Shown: piece after piece, positions 61,339 to 64,000 of the stretch
Layout of the letters: every line of letters begins with the position of its first letter
Position numbering within the stretch: position 1 is the first letter of the stretch
Assembly (NCBI GenBank): GCA_948567375.1
Contig: OX419760.1
Span: 58,168,657 to 58,232,656 of the forward strand
DNA from: Lunularia cruciata
Lineage: Eukaryota; Streptophyta; Marchantiopsida; Lunulariales; Lunulariaceae
Reading direction: 5' to 3'
DNA length: 64,000 nucleotides
Made by a program: the position numbers and the translations under genes
The notes under the pieces: model-generated
Databases searched by the model: none
What the model was told of the DNA's origin: nothing
The model's input: the letters and a program-made list of their open reading frames with translations, nothing else

Positions 61339-61752
61339 TGTAAAAGATCAAGACCAAGGAGAGAAATAGGAGAATGGAAGATTACATTGAGACACTTGAA
61401 TGTGGGTAAACTTTGAATGCCTAGCATGAGCTTTGGCTCTTGTATTTATAGGGATCATACAAGTCTCTTGAAAAACTTCTCTAGAAGTTTCCTTGAGCCG
61501 CTTTCTTGGAGTGCAAGCCAAGTTAATCGGGAAGCTTCCCAAGAAGCTTCCTTCTAGAAGTTGTTTACTTGGTGTGCAAGCTAAGCTATTTAAGAGCTTC
61601 TAGAATTTTCCTTCTAGAAGCTCCTTGCTTGGGGTGTAAGCTAAGCTAGCCAAGAAGCTTCCTAAATACTTCTAGAATATTCTAGGTCAATTTGTCATAT
61701 TTGCTACTTCGCTAGCCCTACTAACTTTGTTGCTAAACTCTATATTGTTACA
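61339..61752 (-). repeat. Gypsy 5' LTR
   Basis: TGTAAAAGATC to ATTGTTACA in plus-strand view, next to the complement of the primer site (GCTTTGGTACCAA). Confidence 0.87.
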
Positions 61753-64000
61753 TCAATCCTTGTCTTATTTGGTTGGTCAAAAAATTTTGACCAAAGGGAA
61801 ATTTTGGAGAATATTCCTGTAGAAATCTAAATATTGCATGAGTGAGATATTGTTGAAAAACTATTGACAAGACAAAATAGTGCAATGTCTTTTCCCTTGT
61901 ATGAAGGAATCTTTTATTTCTCAAGGCCTAATTCATCCATTTAGGCTTTTGAAATTGGCTCTGAAGTTTTCAATGTGTTTTTGGCCTTTGCTTATTAGTG
62001 AAAGTATTATTTTGGTGACATCTCTATCTAATCTACTTAGACCATTATTTATTACATTCTTCAAGTGTTACCAAGCCATTTTCCACCTTTAGATAGTATG
62101 TCTAGCTAATGGTATTACAATGGGGTAGCTTGTTTCATGTGGATGTAGATACATCTTCAATAGCAATAGGAGAAGTTCTTAGTCATAAGGATAGTAGTAA
62201 AAAGGATTTTCTGATTTATTTTGCAAGTAGATAGCTATTAAATGCTAAGAGAAAATACACAACTTATGAAAGAGAGGCACTCAAAATGGTGTATGCACGT
62301 AAAACAATTTGTCACTATCTATTGGGTTAAGAGTTTGTGTTTCATGTAGATCATTTTGCACTACAACACCTAGTGAAGAAGGCAGACCTTTCTTGGTGAA
62401 TTGAGATATGGATACTCTCTTGCAAAAATTCACTTACATTATATAATACAAATCCAAAAAGGAGTGCAACATGGCACTATGGATTTCCTCTCTAGGCTCA
62501 AAAATCAAGACTAGGTTGAAGATGTAGGAGATGAGTTTCTTGACAAGGAGCTATTTCACATCACAACAAGGAAAATAACAAGGTACTTAGAGGAGTATCA
62601 ATACATGTGTCAACTTGCAATGCCCCTTTGGGAGTAGTTCCAAACAACATGTAGTATTCTTGCACAAGATAGGATCTTATCAAATCAAGGGAAATTTTCC
62701 ATTCAATTTGGGAATTGATGAAGTGCTTGATGTTGCCCTGAAGCCTTAGAAGTTGGAGGAGTGATACATGCACTGCACTTGGAAGCTTCAAGAGTGCACT
62801 TTGAGAACACTATGAAGTAGATATTGGCAATTTAATATTGGTGGCCAACAATGTACAAGGATGTCAATGACTACATTAGGAGGTGCAATGCATGTCAACA
62901 TATTGGAAGACCTACTATATCAACACAATGGCTGCTACATCCCATCCTGCCAATAGCACCATTTGAGAAGTGGGAGATAGACTTTGTTTGTCCAATCCAG
63001 CCCATCACAAAGATAACCCAAAAGAGATAAATTTTGGTTTGCATAGATTATGCCAGAAGGATGATACAAGCCAAAGCTACTTGAAGAGATGATGCTGACA
63101 CAATGGCTGAATTTTTCTTTTGCAACTTTCTCTCTCAATATGGTTGTTCCTTATAGTTATTTGGTGATAGAGGAGTGCACTTCCCAAAACTGATTGATAG
63201 AATCACTCATGAAGCATTTTCAGATTAAGCATATAAAAAACCACTCCTTACAACCTGAAGATGAATCGTTGATAAAGAAGGCCTATAGGATATTATGTAA
63301 GATCCTTAACAAGGTCACTATTAATTATTCCTATGATTAGGAAACAGCTGCATTGTGGGCATACCACACTACAGAGCAGATAACTATAAAGCAAACATCA
63401 TACTTCTTAACCTATGGCCTGCATCCCATCATCCTAGTGGAATTTGAAGTGCTCACTTATCAAATACTCTCTAAAGAGTGCATGTCAATAGAAGATAGTC
63501 AAGCATTCCAACTTCAACACCTTATGTTTTTGGAGGAACAAAAGGATGACTTGAGCAACTGCACAAGGGAGACGCAACAATAGAGAAAGGGATACCATGC
63601 AAGAGAATCAAACTTGTGGTGCACGGGGACTTGGTGCTATTGTATGACAGTCAGCATAAGTTTTTCCAAGAAAACTCCATCTATGATGGATGGGAACATA
63701 CAAGGTGAACCAATGCTTAGATAACAAATCACTTCAACTTGCAGATCTGGAAGGTAACCTATTTTCAGCTCAAGTGAATGGATGGTGAGTGCAAACGTAC
63801 TTTGCCTAAGTGAATGCAAGGAAAAAATTCCTTGTATTTTTGAAGATGCTCATGTTTGATGGAGGGGGTATGTGGTGCTTCTAATCTTCAAAATTTGCTT
63901 TTGTTGATCATATTAGGCTTAAATGCTAGAGAACCACCATAAATGTTGTTGTAGTTAATCAAAGAAGTGCCCCAAATGGAGAGGTACCTGGAGGAATGAT
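61753..64000 (+). mobile_element. Ty3/gypsy fossil on the plus strand, right part
   Basis: RNase H-like sequence (about 62130-62380, with TYEREALKMV), an integrase zinc-binding area (about 62820-62960) and integrase core (about 62980-63450) lie in plus orientation. They agree with the left part at 52300-56102. The first about 370 bases (61753-62120) do not fit RNase H and may be another insertion or loss. Broken repeatedly; the 3' end is not identified before the window ends. Confidence 0.72.

Larger units (their letters stand above)
56103..61752 (-). mobile_element. Ty3/gypsy fossil with both LTRs, nested, broken
   Basis: Minus strand: 5' LTR 61752-61339, iMet-type primer site 61338-61326, gag (about 61000-60400), protease (60018-59806), reverse transcriptase (59420-58750), RNase H (58600-58050), integrase (58000-57100), a purine-rich tract (AGCGAGGGGAGA complement near 56540) and 3' LTR 56532-56103. 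The protease to reverse transcriptase to integrase order defines Ty3/gypsy. Length 5.65 kb. It lies inside the plus-strand gypsy fossil. It looks nearly full length but is broken many times (of the order of ten or more). The five-base flanks TTGAT and TCAAT do not form a clean target duplication. The LTR pair looks moderately diverged. Confidence 0.9.

Noticed and set aside
1-64000. CRISPR array, bacterial operon or rRNA
   Set aside because: No regularly spaced repeats, ribosome binding sites or rRNA-like sequence; introns and plant elements are present.

Overview
The window is nuclear DNA of a land plant. It holds a local cluster of high-affinity nitrate uptake genes on the left (1 to about 44 kb) and a bed of old retroelements on the right (about 44 to 64 kb). 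The genes are two-exon NRT2-type transporters and NAR2/NRT3-type partner proteins, with GT-AG introns. Copia and Ty3/gypsy fossils of plant type with iMet-type primer sites, spacious AT-rich intergenic DNA and no bacterial features support a plant nucleus. The high similarity among the NRT2 copies suggests a lineage-specific expansion; a bryophyte or other non-seed plant is plausible, but I cannot fix the species.

Layout. NRT2-A (50-1853, minus, intact) stands head to head with an intact NAR2 (2927-3562, plus) across about 1.07 kb. A broken NAR2 (about 7630-7960, minus) faces a 3' NRT2 fragment (about 13850-14340, plus); a copia fragment and unclassified DNA separate them. A larger copia fossil lies at 14521-19279. 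A start-less piece of NRT2 exon 1 (21685-21965) precedes a broken NRT2 (22085-24072, plus). NRT2-B (27231-29179, minus, intact) and NRT2-C (35388-37300, plus, intact) diverge across 6.2 kb that contains an AT-rich island. A broken NAR2 (about 40586-41210, minus) and a broken NRT2 (41900-43690, plus) again stand head to head. From 44 kb on there are a copia LTR end, unclassified repeat-like DNA, remains of two minus-strand gypsy copies, and a plus-strand gypsy fossil interrupted by a minus-strand gypsy element that has both LTRs.

How the genes work together. NRT2 is a 12-helix nitrate/proton symporter of the NNP group in the major facilitator superfamily. NAR2 is a small single-pass protein that many plant NRT2s need for plasma membrane targeting and activity. 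Three NRT2 copies and one NAR2 look functional. The recurring divergent NRT2/NAR2 arrangement (one intact pair, one decayed pair, one decayed and interrupted pair) suggests an ancestral divergent two-gene unit that was duplicated and partly lost. The gene copies share short upstream sequence blocks.

Limits. All similarity statements are by eye. Pseudogene and retroelement edges are approximate unless stated.
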